A DNA stretch of 64,000 bases, taken from an uncultured Litorivicinus sp. (GTDB lineage: Bacteria; Pseudomonadota; Gammaproteobacteria; Pseudomonadales; Litorivicinaceae). This document shows positions 38,501-47,004 of this stretch, piece by piece. The DNA is taken from the NCBI GenBank assembly GCA_902541775.1, contig CACBSE010000004.1:1-64000 (forward strand). Direction: 5' to 3'. Below the pieces are notes generated by a model. That model had not been told where the DNA came from. It made no database searches and saw only the letters and a program-made list of their open reading frames with translations. The first letter of the stretch is position 1; each line of letters starts with the position of its first letter. A program made the position numbers and the translations under genes.

Positions 38501-39657
38501 CATACTTTGGTTTTGATCCAGACAGCGCCACGGCGAATGAACTTGAAGTTGTGGCGGTCGATCAGACCGTTGCGGTCCGCGGTGTTGAGTCCACCGCCGC
38601 GCGTGTCTTCGGTAAGCCAGTGAGTTTCGATCCCGACGAGGCTTTCTTTGTCGATGATTTGACCAATGAGTTTACTGTCACTGTCGACACCGTAACGGAA
38701 ACCTTCCGACTGCCGGTCGGCAACTATAACTTGAATAGCTTTAAGACCGCGCTCGAGAATCGGATTAACGCAATGGAAGATTCCCTCGGAAATTCGATCT
38801 CTGGTGTTCGCGTCAATTTTGATCAGGTTAACGAGATATTCCAATTTACATCCGGTACGACCGGCGACTCGTCGTTCTTGCAGATTTCTGGATCCTCGCG
38901 GTATGGGCTTGAGGATATTGAGTCGAGTGTTGGCCAGACATCAACATTCCGTAAGCCGGTCGCAGACCTAACAGCGAGTGGCCAGGATATCTTTGTCGCG
39001 AAGGACGAAAACGGAGTATTCCGCGAATATTCCGCCGACTTTACATCAGGACTATCGCCGCTCCCTGGCAACCGGACCTTTACCGAAGACCCAGAGTTCC
39101 GGCCACTCTTTTTGGATAAGGGTGAATTGACCTTTGATACAGCGGGTAACCTGGTCTCGCCACTGAACGGAATTTCACTGGATAACGTCGTCATCGGTGG
39201 TTCAGGTAACACGCTCAATATCGATATTGATTATGTGGGTTCAACTCAGTTCTCGGGCGCTTTCTCGGTCAACTCGCAGAGTCAGAATGGTCAGCCAAAC
39301 GGATCGTTGGTTGCGGTCGACATTGCTGATGACGGTCTGGTGACAGCATCGTACTCAAATGGTACCCAGGATCTGAAGGGCAAGATCGTGTTGTCCACTT
39401 TTTCGACACCTAACGGTTTGCGTCAGCTCGGTGATTCGACCTTCCTGGAATCCAACGAATCCGGGGCCCCGACGCTTGGTGAACCGGGTGGCGCTGGGTT
39501 TGGCACGATCCGTGCTGGTGCACGGGAAAGGGCTAACGTCGATTTGACCTCGGAACTGGTTGACTTGATCACCGCGCAGCGGAACTTCCAGGCAAACGCG
39601 AAGGCTATCGAAACGTCATCAACCCTGACGTCAACGATTATTAACATCAGAAGCTAA
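35512..39657 (+). CDS. flgE: Flagellar hook protein FlgE, unusually large (1381 aa)
   Basis: N-term 'FTSLTGLNAATTQLSVTSNNIANAGTTGFKRSRSDFGDIF', C-term 'DLTSELVDLITAQRNFQANAKAIETSSTLTSTIINIRS'. Confidence 0.95.
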   Translation: MSFFTSLTGLNAATTQLSVTSNNIANAGTTGFKRSRSDFGDIFATSPLQKASTVVGQGTALKQVTQEFSQGNIELSGNSLDLAVTGEGFFPLRSADGQDLFTRNGSFLLDEQNTVVNSAGQFLRVASVDSLGKADFQAELVPLTIAPNTVGQAIATSRIDLAINFPAESLPQTTVNESNIETIKPFDQNDPTTYAKSAAVTIFDENGNDFLLTFFYRRVGVASADDPFNKWQTHIVLDGQEITPALGQATATDQTPLYVDKYGNILPEDELPTAVRNNAVFRKYILDDLADPNLSAPAKASGTLVGLPYLTEEAGVNFAPSVASTSISVVEDELAEIGDTSHIIATSAIAANTITIASHGLSTGDRVLYDAQSGTTATGLIDQAEYYVVRESASTFKLATTYANAVADTPVTVNISGGNNNQTIIHREVVSLTMKDSNNAELATLSTVTAASASVDLVKNGDVEANDRVSLKLTDSDGTAVNISTSALSADASVADVVDALNRASAATAVNFASIASDTITAVGHGYETGDRVKFNLHGSSAIGGLTDGTEYHVVKLSADTFKIATTYANATASTAVTVGSITNTAANTTATFDSAEGTGQYVFSTDTNADGDVVVASRIVITRADGKNFRIASDITRHSLSGESAIHENVTLESPEISSTSTALTQDGVRLDTSTTIEELVSALHRSASQTDFKIELSTTANNTIDITKADGTNFSVTADRLPNGTTGLLTALQSETLAALAQGGVSDATSNGTTAPDLSAAFDLTIDEDPLDPNATNSLTVDLSALNAPENAALSGDEVAEQMTKEINRQFGDQRYFNLSSAANRQFRMTFDANPNDLTAAQVVDIYIPASAVYTEKSLAQEIQSQLRAATGTQVAVNYSGSSKGFVFSPEDDTSQLTISNVPASSSLTGSAVPNTLFGLNTLSSNFTLDSRGRYAAEVIPNGSQILADTDQQRYGIKVEFVPDDESGGQFTISSGKTGDGSAIRIENMSTAARTYFGFDPDSATANELEVVAVDQTVAVRGVESTAARVFGKPVSFDPDEAFFVDDLTNEFTVTVDTVTETFRLPVGNYNLNSFKTALENRINAMEDSLGNSISGVRVNFDQVNEIFQFTSGTTGDSSFLQISGSSRYGLEDIESSVGQTSTFRKPVADLTASGQDIFVAKDENGVFREYSADFTSGLSPLPGNRTFTEDPEFRPLFLDKGELTFDTAGNLVSPLNGISLDNVVIGGSGNTLNIDIDYVGSTQFSGAFSVNSQSQNGQPNGSLVAVDIADDGLVTASYSNGTQDLKGKIVLSTFSTPNGLRQLGDSTFLESNESGAPTLGEPGGAGFGTIRAGARERANVDLTSELVDLITAQRNFQANAKAIETSSTLTSTIINIRS
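36541..36783 (+). repeat. HG module copy 1 in FlgE
   Basis: IATSAIAANTITIASHGLSTGDRVLYDAQSGTTATGLIDQAEYYVVRESASTFKLATTYANAVADTPVTVNISGGNNNQTI. Confidence 0.8.
37042..37290 (+). repeat. HG module copy 2 in FlgE
   Basis: NFASIASDTITAVGHGYETGDRVKFNLHGSSAIGGLTDGTEYHVVKLSADTFKIATTYANATASTAVTVGSITNTAANTTATF. Confidence 0.8.
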
Positions 39658-39685
39658 TGAGCTTCTAGTATTTTAGGAACTTGCC

Positions 39686-40453
39686 ATGGATCGTTTGGTC
39701 TTTACAGCTAACACAGCGATGTCGGAATACCGACTCGATCGTCAAAACATGACGCACGAGTTAGCGAACGTCTCGACTACCGGATTTAAAAAAGCCTTTC
39801 AGATTGCGAATAGGGCGGTTCGTGTAGAGGGGGATGGATTTGATACGCGGTTCTTACCAAGAGCAATGACGTCGCCGAAAATTGATCTGGCGCCTGGCGT
39901 AAGGCAGCTTACTGGTCGAGCGCTTGATGTCGCGATGGATAATAAGACCGTCCTTGGGGTCCTTTCGGAAAATGGCGAGCTCGCCTGGACGCGACGAGGC
40001 GATCTGAGACAAGGACCTGAGGGGTTTATTCAGACGGGCGAGGGGTATCTCGTAGTCGATGACTCGGGGGCCCCCTTGCAGCTTCCACTCGGTTCGATGA
40101 GGTATGAGATCGCAAACGATGGGACTATCTCAGCCATTGATCCTAGTAACTTGGAAGCAGGCGCAGAGCAGATTGCGCGGTTGGGAATAAAGGACGCGTC
40201 GACCACTGACCTGGCGCGCCGCGAAGATGGCCTATTTAGGCCTATGAACAATACAGAAGATGGATTTGATTTTGAGGCGGGACCGGAGCCGGCCACGTTG
40301 ACGCCGGGATCTCTTGAGGGCTCAAACGTCAATCCGGTCCACACACTTGTCAAGTTTATTGACCATATGCGTTCGTTTGAAATGCAAACGAAAGTGATCC
40401 GTGAAATGAAAGATAACGATAGCTCTGGCGCGTCGATGATGCGGTTATCGTAG
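39686..40453 (+). CDS. flgF: Flagellar basal-body rod protein FlgF
   Basis: 'MDRLVFTANTAMSEYRLDRQNMTHELANVSTTGFKKAFQ'; between flgE and flgG. Confidence 0.93.
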   Translation: MDRLVFTANTAMSEYRLDRQNMTHELANVSTTGFKKAFQIANRAVRVEGDGFDTRFLPRAMTSPKIDLAPGVRQLTGRALDVAMDNKTVLGVLSENGELAWTRRGDLRQGPEGFIQTGEGYLVVDDSGAPLQLPLGSMRYEIANDGTISAIDPSNLEAGAEQIARLGIKDASTTDLARREDGLFRPMNNTEDGFDFEAGPEPATLTPGSLEGSNVNPVHTLVKFIDHMRSFEMQTKVIREMKDNDSSGASMMRLS

Positions 40454-40463
40454 GAGATAGAAA

Positions 40464-41249
40464 ATGGAAGCCTCACTTTACGTCTCAAAAACTGGTCTTG
40501 ACGCACAACAGATGCGGATGACCGTGATCTCAAACAACCTGGCTAATGTAAACACGGTCGGCTACAAGCGCGATCGGGCAGTGTTTGAAGACCTGTTGTA
40601 CCAGAATATACGGCAGGCAGGTGGCTCAACTGGTGGTGATAACCAGTCACCCACGGGCCTGATGATTGGAACAGGTGTTCGGATTATCGCTACAGAGAAA
40701 ACCCATACTCAAGGGTCGATGATTCAGACAAAAAATGCACTGGATTTGGCAATTCAGGGTGAGGGAATGTTTCAGGTCCTGCAGCCTGATGGGACATTTG
40801 CCTACACCCGAGATGGCTCATTTAAGTTGTCAGTTGATCGGGAACTCGTGACCTCCAACGGAATGCAACTCCAGCCCGTAATTACAATTCCCCAGAATGC
40901 TGAGTCAATTAGTATCGGCGAGGATGGTACGGTCTCGATTCAGCCATACGGAAACGCTGAAGAGCAGGTGATTGGTCAGATGTTGCTTACTCGCTTTGTG
41001 AATTACGCGGGACTCGAGCCCATGGGTAAGAACTTGTACCGAGAAACATCTGCATCGGGAGCGCCAATCATCGGGGTACCAGATGAAGATGGTGCTGGGC
41101 GGATTGCCCAAGGTTCGCTGGAGGCGGCGAATGTGAATGTTGTCGAAGAGATGGTCAACATGATCGAGACACAACGTGCCTACGAGATTAATTCGAAGGC
41201 GATTTCTTCTGTTGATTCGATGCTTCGATTCTTGAACCAGAACTTGTAA
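40464..41249 (+). CDS. flgG: Flagellar basal-body rod protein FlgG
   Basis: 'VSKTGLDAQQMRMTVISNNLANVNTVGYKRDRAVFEDLLYQN...VEEMVNMIETQRAYEINSKAI'. Confidence 0.97.
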   Translation: MEASLYVSKTGLDAQQMRMTVISNNLANVNTVGYKRDRAVFEDLLYQNIRQAGGSTGGDNQSPTGLMIGTGVRIIATEKTHTQGSMIQTKNALDLAIQGEGMFQVLQPDGTFAYTRDGSFKLSVDRELVTSNGMQLQPVITIPQNAESISIGEDGTVSIQPYGNAEEQVIGQMLLTRFVNYAGLEPMGKNLYRETSASGAPIIGVPDEDGAGRIAQGSLEAANVNVVEEMVNMIETQRAYEINSKAISSVDSMLRFLNQNL

Positions 41250-41258
41250 GGAATTGAT

Positions 41259-41933
41259 GTGATACGTAAAGCGTTTCTGTCGTTAGGGTTCATAGCTCTG
41301 GCCGGTTGCGTGGGACCCCAAAAGGTCGCCGGGCCTTCGCCTGAGTTTGCGCCGATTATTCCAGTGGTGACAAATCAATCGTCGATTCCAACAGGTTCGC
41401 TCTACAACGCAGCCTATTCAGACAGTTGGTTTGGGGAGAAAAAGGCATATCGGGTTGGCGACATTGTCACGGTAGTCCTCGATGAGTCATTGGATGCGGA
41501 CACCACAACGAAGAACACCGCGTCCCGCAAGACAAAAACTGATGTCTTGTCACCCTTACAGATTGCAAAGTGGGGAAGCCCAGGCGGATTTCTGTCGAAT
41601 GACCTCCAAGAGGAAAACGAAGTGTCGTCAACTGGCTCCGGCGTGATTGATCAGAGTGCGACGTTCAAAGGCACGATGACGGCTCAGGTCGTCGAGGTCT
41701 ATCCGAACGGTAACCTATTGATACGCGGCGAGAAAATTGTCAATTTTTCCTCTGGATCAGAGGTAGTACAAGTGAAGGGGATAATTAGACCTCAGGATAT
41801 TCAACCGGATAATACAGTCCAGTCGAAACGATTAGCATCCGCGCAAATCACCTATAAAGGAGTTGGTCCTAATGCCAATGCGCAGAAGATACCTTGGGGT
41901 ACAAATTTGCTGCTAAGTATCTGGCCATTCTAG
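41259..41933 (+). CDS. flgH: Flagellar L-ring protein FlgH
   Basis: Lipobox LAGC; 'SLYNAAYSDSWFGEKKAYRVGDIVTVVLDE...NGNLLIRGEK'. Confidence 0.96.
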   Translation: MIRKAFLSLGFIALAGCVGPQKVAGPSPEFAPIIPVVTNQSSIPTGSLYNAAYSDSWFGEKKAYRVGDIVTVVLDESLDADTTTKNTASRKTKTDVLSPLQIAKWGSPGGFLSNDLQEENEVSSTGSGVIDQSATFKGTMTAQVVEVYPNGNLLIRGEKIVNFSSGSEVVQVKGIIRPQDIQPDNTVQSKRLASAQITYKGVGPNANAQKIPWGTNLLLSIWPF

Positions 41934-41942
41934 GAGTTGATG

Positions 41943-43067
41943 ATGAGGCTGTTTATTCTTTTCTTTGCTCTCTTAGCGTCTTCATTGACGCTTGCCGATC
42001 GCATCAAAGATTTAACGACTGTGGCAGGAGTTCGCTCTAACCAGTTGATTGGGTATGGCCTAGTTGTCGGATTGAATGCGACCGGTGACGGTGGTGCTGT
42101 CCCCTACACAGGGCAGTCTTTACGATCAATACTCGGCCGGCTTGGCGTCAACGTGGATGGTGTTCTCTCTGATTTTGATGTTGCTGGCACACAGGCCAAC
42201 AGTATTCCTGCCGATAATGTAGCCGCGGTCATGGTGACAGCAACACTGCCTCCATTTGCGAAGCCCGGACAAAATATCGATGTGAATATCTCGACCATCG
42301 GTGCAGCAACTTCGCTCCGTGGCGGGACCCTTATTATGACACGTCTGCGCGGTATCGATGGTGAGGTTTATGCGCTTGCCCAAGGCGCTCTGACGTCAAC
42401 AGGTATCGAGGTCAACGCCGCTGGCGACGAAATTACCATCGGCGTCCCGACCTCTGGAAGAATTCCCAATGGTGCGACGGTGGAGCGGATGATCGAATCT
42501 CCGTTTAACCGCTCACAGCATATTGTCCTGAATGTTTCTAACGGTGACTTCACAACCTCAAAAGAGATTGTTGACAAGGTCAATCAAGTCTTCGGCGAGG
42601 GAACGGCCTCAGCGATCGATGGTGTTTCAGTCGCGGTCAGGGCGCCCGAGGACCCAAATTCCCGCGTTTCATTTCTCTCGCTTTTGGAGAATCTAGACGT
42701 AATCCCTGGCGAGCCTGCTGCAAAGATCGTGGTCAACAGCCGTACAGGAACCGTTGTGATTAGTCGAAATGTTAAAGTGACTGCGGCGGCGGTGACTCAC
42801 GGGCCGATTACAGTGACTGTATCGGCCACCAACGAGGTCAGTCAGGCCAACCCCTTCGCTGATCAAGGGCAGACCGTGGCGATCCAAAATGCCGATGTGG
42901 CGATCGAAGAGCCCGCGAATAAAATGTTTCTATTTCAGCCAGGTGTTGATCTGAGGGAAATTGTCGACGCGGTCAACGAGACCGGAGCGACCCCATCCTC
43001 ACTTATTGCGATCCTTGAGGCACTGAAATCCTCTGGCAGTCTGCGAGCTGAGCTTGTGGTGATCTGA
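41943..43067 (+). CDS. flgI: Flagellar P-ring protein FlgI
   Basis: 'RIKDLTTVAGVRSNQLIGYGLVVGLNATGDGG'; start among TTG 41937/ATG 41940/ATG 41943. Confidence 0.97.
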   Translation: MRLFILFFALLASSLTLADRIKDLTTVAGVRSNQLIGYGLVVGLNATGDGGAVPYTGQSLRSILGRLGVNVDGVLSDFDVAGTQANSIPADNVAAVMVTATLPPFAKPGQNIDVNISTIGAATSLRGGTLIMTRLRGIDGEVYALAQGALTSTGIEVNAAGDEITIGVPTSGRIPNGATVERMIESPFNRSQHIVLNVSNGDFTTSKEIVDKVNQVFGEGTASAIDGVSVAVRAPEDPNSRVSFLSLLENLDVIPGEPAAKIVVNSRTGTVVISRNVKVTAAAVTHGPITVTVSATNEVSQANPFADQGQTVAIQNADVAIEEPANKMFLFQPGVDLREIVDAVNETGATPSSLIAILEALKSSGSLRAELVVI

Positions 43068-43537
43068 TGAGCGTCGTTTCTGATCCACAAACATCCTACG
43101 ACTTCTCAGCCCTGGGCGCATTGAAAGCCCAAGCTGTCAGGGATCGGTCGAATGATGAAACGATCAAACAGACAGCGAAGCAGTTTGAGGCGATGTTCCT
43201 TCAGATGATTCTGAAGTCGATGAGAGACGCTGTCCCTCAGGGTGGCTTGTTTGATTCAAAGGAAACACAAACCTTCGAGCAGATGCTGGATCAGCAATTT
43301 GCGCTCGCAATGTCTGAGAGAGGCTCGACTGGTCTCAGTCAGATGATCGAGCAGTTCATTCGTCGATCGCAGGGAAACACTGACATTGAACCGCAGCAAA
43401 AAAATTTGAAGCTTGAGACGCCGTCACCGACTGCACTGCCCTTAGTCAATGAATCGGATAAATATCCTATTCCTGAAGGGGCAACCCAAAATTTTCTGCT
43501 ACTTCGTGATCAGTTGCGTCTTGAAGGAGGCCAGTGA
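43067..43537 (+). CDS. flgJ: FlgJ-type rod-binding protein, without muramidase domain
   Basis: 'TAKQFEAMFLQMILKSMRDAVPQGGLFDSKETQTFEQMLDQQFALAMSERGSTGLSQMIEQFI'. Confidence 0.9.
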   Translation: MSVVSDPQTSYDFSALGALKAQAVRDRSNDETIKQTAKQFEAMFLQMILKSMRDAVPQGGLFDSKETQTFEQMLDQQFALAMSERGSTGLSQMIEQFIRRSQGNTDIEPQQKNLKLETPSPTALPLVNESDKYPIPEGATQNFLLLRDQLRLEGGQ

Positions 43538-46500
43538 TGGCCGACCTGTTAGCAATTGGATCAAGCGGCATCAACGTCTACCAGCGAGCCCTCGCGACGG
43601 TTTCGAACAACATTGCCAACCTCAACACGGACGGTTATAGCCGCCAAACAACCGAGATCAGACAGAACCAGCCAAAAGAGGCAGGTGGTGGATACATTGG
43701 AACGGGTGCCTATTTCGATCGCGTTTCACGCCAGTATGACGGTTTTCTTGAGTCGTCACTCCAGCAAGCAACGGCAGATCTTGAGTCACAGGGTGCGGCG
43801 GTTGAATATACCGGCCGTCTTCTCGATATCCTCGGTGACGAACAAATTGGCCTGACAGGCGCATTGAATAAATTTTTTGCGTCAGCGAAATCGCTGTCGA
43901 CAGATCCAGCTTCAACGGCCCTACGCGGCGCGATGCTGCGCGAGTCCGACGCCCTGGTATCACGGTTTCAGAGTCTGTCGGGGCAGCTCAAAGATCTGGG
44001 TGATCAGTCGTTGTCTGCGCTGGAGGCAAACGTTCGATCCGCAAACGCGATCGCAGGTCAGCTGGCCGAGATTAATCGTCAGATGCTGAAGAAGAGTACT
44101 GAATCTGATCAGGCCCCCGAATTACTGGACAGACGCGATCAGCTACTCAGGGACCTTTCCGAATACGTCCAGATCACAGCCGCGTTTGATCAAAAAGGTT
44201 CCGTGACCGTGTCTTTGACTGCGTCTCCTACTAAGGGGATGATGGTCTCCGGAACGAGATCGTCTTCGCTATCGGTTAGCCCGAACACGGCAGACCGAAG
44301 CCGCCTCGAGTATCGTCTCCAGGGGGAGCTCCCGAGCGAGACGCTGACAGGTATCCGCAGTGGGAGCGTATCAGGTTACGCAAACTTTTTTGAGAACACC
44401 CTGGTTTCGGTGACCCAAAAGCTAAACCAGCTCGCCGAGGTTTTAGTCGAAGAGGTCAACACGATCCAGACCACCGGACTCAATGCGTCCGGGAACTTAG
44501 GTAGTGCATTTTTTGAGGTTGTCCCGAGCTTCGATATTGATAGGGGCGCATCTTCTGGAGATTTTCAAGTCGAGGTTTCGGTCACTGATTCTGAGACATA
44601 TAAATCACGACCAATTACGGTCGCGTTCGATGGGCAGCAGGACCTGTGGTACGCGAAAGATGAGACCGGGGCACCGGTCTTCGCAGACAGTTCTGGGTTG
44701 GTTGATATCTCTGGCGTACGGGTCCGAGTCACCGGGACTTCGAATGTCGGCGACCAGTTTACTTTAACCCCTGATACTGGAGCCGCGAGGGGCCTCAGGC
44801 TGGCGTTGCAGGACGGAGATGAGATTGCAACCGCCTCTTTGTTTCGAGTAACGACCAGTCAAAAAAACAATGGCGTCACAGATCCGCGGGTGAGTTTTAG
44901 CCACCCCTCACCGATCGATACGGCCTCCGTATCACTGGCGGCACTTTCAACCGGTCGACCCGTGCGCGTGGAGGCTTCGAGCGTTGAGCCCTTGACGGTC
45001 GTTAACGCAGGTAAATCTTCGGTCAACTTGAAGCTCGATCCAGGTACTGGCTCGAACATCTCTGTGCAGATGATTACCACAGATGGTCGACATATTCTCG
45101 GACATGTTGGAAACGTTGAGCAGCGTATTGCGATGGTCGAGAATTTGCCGCAGTTTGCCCCGAACGCCACCTACAACAGCGACTATCTCAATCAAAGCGG
45201 TGCCGACGCTTACAAGGATCTTGACGTATTTTACGGAGCTCGCTCGGAAGCGTCTGCGGTTACCCAGCTCAAACCGATTAGTAGCCTTTTTTTCGAGGCC
45301 CCATCTGGAACCGATTTTTCCGGCGGTGGTTTGGATCTTACGTTGGAGCCTGTGTCGCCAAATGATCGGCTGGGGCTCGAGAATTCTCCGTTTGCCGATC
45401 CGACACTCGGCGAAGTGACGGCAGTGAATGACATCATCTATCTCGGCGATGGCACCACCACGATGGTGTTGGGTACTCTTGAATCCACCTATGACGGCGA
45501 TGCGCAAACCCTGAGGATTCTGTTCTCTGACGATATTCCGGCGGGTGTGTTGACAGATGAGCTGGCGGCGCGTGTTGTGAGCCTGGTGACTTTCAGTAAC
45601 GGTGAGGATTTAGTCGGCAGCTCGAATCCCGTTAAGAAGCGTTTAACAGCTGAACTATTTGATCAAGACCGGAGCCTCAATCTGGTACAGGGTCGCGACT
45701 TTGTGACCTCGACATTGGTTGAGGCCGGTCAGGTTGTTACCAACTCCAGTCAATATATAGCCAAGCTAGCCACTGGAAACCTCGGATACGCGTCGGGCGC
45801 CGGTCGGGTCCTCATTGAACGTGGAGATTTGACCCTCAACGGCGTCACCCTGGGAGAGCTCGTGATTAATAGCTCCGGGATCTTATCGGCGACCGATGCC
45901 ATGGGATGGATTAATAGCGCAAATACCGGGGTGGGTGTTACTGCGGCCAACCTGATTGAGATTCCCAGCGAAACGCTACGCCTGGATACGGGGATTGGGC
46001 TCGAGATCAATGGGGTGGAAATTCAATCTTTGGCGCTTGGTTCGACGCTTCGATTTGATGATGAGGATGATCTTGTCGCGTCGATTAATGCCGTGTCTGT
46101 CAGCTCAGGTGTGTTCGCGCGCAGAAAAGAGAACGGAGATCTTTTACTTCAGAACGTTAATGAGGGCGGCGACAATATCATCATCGATGGAAGTCTCGCA
46201 GGTGCTGGCCAAAACTCGCTCGGCATTGCGAGTAAGGCCTATATCGGCTCGCTAACCTTTGAGCTTCAATCGGGCGATGGACAACCGATCGAGTTTAGGC
46301 TGGGCGATGCCGGGAAACCGTCAGACTTAAATCTCCTCGGTATGAACACCGAGATTCAGTTAAGGGGTGAGATCGATGAGGATATCTTGGTATTCATCGG
46401 TGGAAATGGCGATGGAACAGTTCAAGCATCGTCAGTGGATTCTTCCGACCCGTTTTCTGAGGGTCTCAGAAGCCGGCAGTTTGAGTTTGAGTTTGTGGCC

Positions 46501-46995
46501 GATGACCGGTTTAGAATCAGAGACCTACGTTCAGACACGGTGTTAGCCGAGCGTCTCTATAACGGTGAATTGAGCCTCACCTATCAAGGGATCCAGATCG
46601 ACTTAGATGCGCCTGCCGCTCTTGGTGACACCTTCGTTGTCGATGGCAATAATCTTGGCCCAAATGGCACGTTCGATGGTCAGGGCAACAACGGGAACAT
46701 CCTCCGAGTCGTTGACCTCGAATCAGATCCAGTCGTGGACGGGGCACTGACTATATCGGAGAGCTACCTGAAATTTGTTGGGGACGTCGGTAACGAGGCG
46801 ACGCAGTCGGCAATCGCTCGCGATGCCCTCGAGATTATCCAGACACAGGCAATCGAGGCCCGCGACAGGGTATCTGGGGTGAATCTCGATAAGGAGGCCG
46901 CCGATCTGATTCGCTTCCAGCAAGCCTACCAAGCATCAGCACAGGTGATGCAGGTGGCTACCAAATTATTCGATACCGTACTGCAGGTTCGGTAG
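43537..46995 (+). CDS. flgK: Flagellar hook-associated protein FlgK, unusually large (~1152 aa)
   Basis: N-term 'LLAIGSSGINVYQRALATVSNNIANLNTDGYSRQ', C-term 'GVNLDKEAADLIRFQQAYQASAQVMQVATKLFDTVLQVR'. Confidence 0.96.
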   Translation: MADLLAIGSSGINVYQRALATVSNNIANLNTDGYSRQTTEIRQNQPKEAGGGYIGTGAYFDRVSRQYDGFLESSLQQATADLESQGAAVEYTGRLLDILGDEQIGLTGALNKFFASAKSLSTDPASTALRGAMLRESDALVSRFQSLSGQLKDLGDQSLSALEANVRSANAIAGQLAEINRQMLKKSTESDQAPELLDRRDQLLRDLSEYVQITAAFDQKGSVTVSLTASPTKGMMVSGTRSSSLSVSPNTADRSRLEYRLQGELPSETLTGIRSGSVSGYANFFENTLVSVTQKLNQLAEVLVEEVNTIQTTGLNASGNLGSAFFEVVPSFDIDRGASSGDFQVEVSVTDSETYKSRPITVAFDGQQDLWYAKDETGAPVFADSSGLVDISGVRVRVTGTSNVGDQFTLTPDTGAARGLRLALQDGDEIATASLFRVTTSQKNNGVTDPRVSFSHPSPIDTASVSLAALSTGRPVRVEASSVEPLTVVNAGKSSVNLKLDPGTGSNISVQMITTDGRHILGHVGNVEQRIAMVENLPQFAPNATYNSDYLNQSGADAYKDLDVFYGARSEASAVTQLKPISSLFFEAPSGTDFSGGGLDLTLEPVSPNDRLGLENSPFADPTLGEVTAVNDIIYLGDGTTTMVLGTLESTYDGDAQTLRILFSDDIPAGVLTDELAARVVSLVTFSNGEDLVGSSNPVKKRLTAELFDQDRSLNLVQGRDFVTSTLVEAGQVVTNSSQYIAKLATGNLGYASGAGRVLIERGDLTLNGVTLGELVINSSGILSATDAMGWINSANTGVGVTAANLIEIPSETLRLDTGIGLEINGVEIQSLALGSTLRFDDEDDLVASINAVSVSSGVFARRKENGDLLLQNVNEGGDNIIIDGSLAGAGQNSLGIASKAYIGSLTFELQSGDGQPIEFRLGDAGKPSDLNLLGMNTEIQLRGEIDEDILVFIGGNGDGTVQASSVDSSDPFSEGLRSRQFEFEFVADDRFRIRDLRSDTVLAERLYNGELSLTYQGIQIDLDAPAALGDTFVVDGNNLGPNGTFDGQGNNGNILRVVDLESDPVVDGALTISESYLKFVGDVGNEATQSAIARDALEIIQTQAIEARDRVSGVNLDKEAADLIRFQQAYQASAQVMQVATKLFDTVLQVR

Positions 46996-47004
46996 GGGTG
47001 AGCT

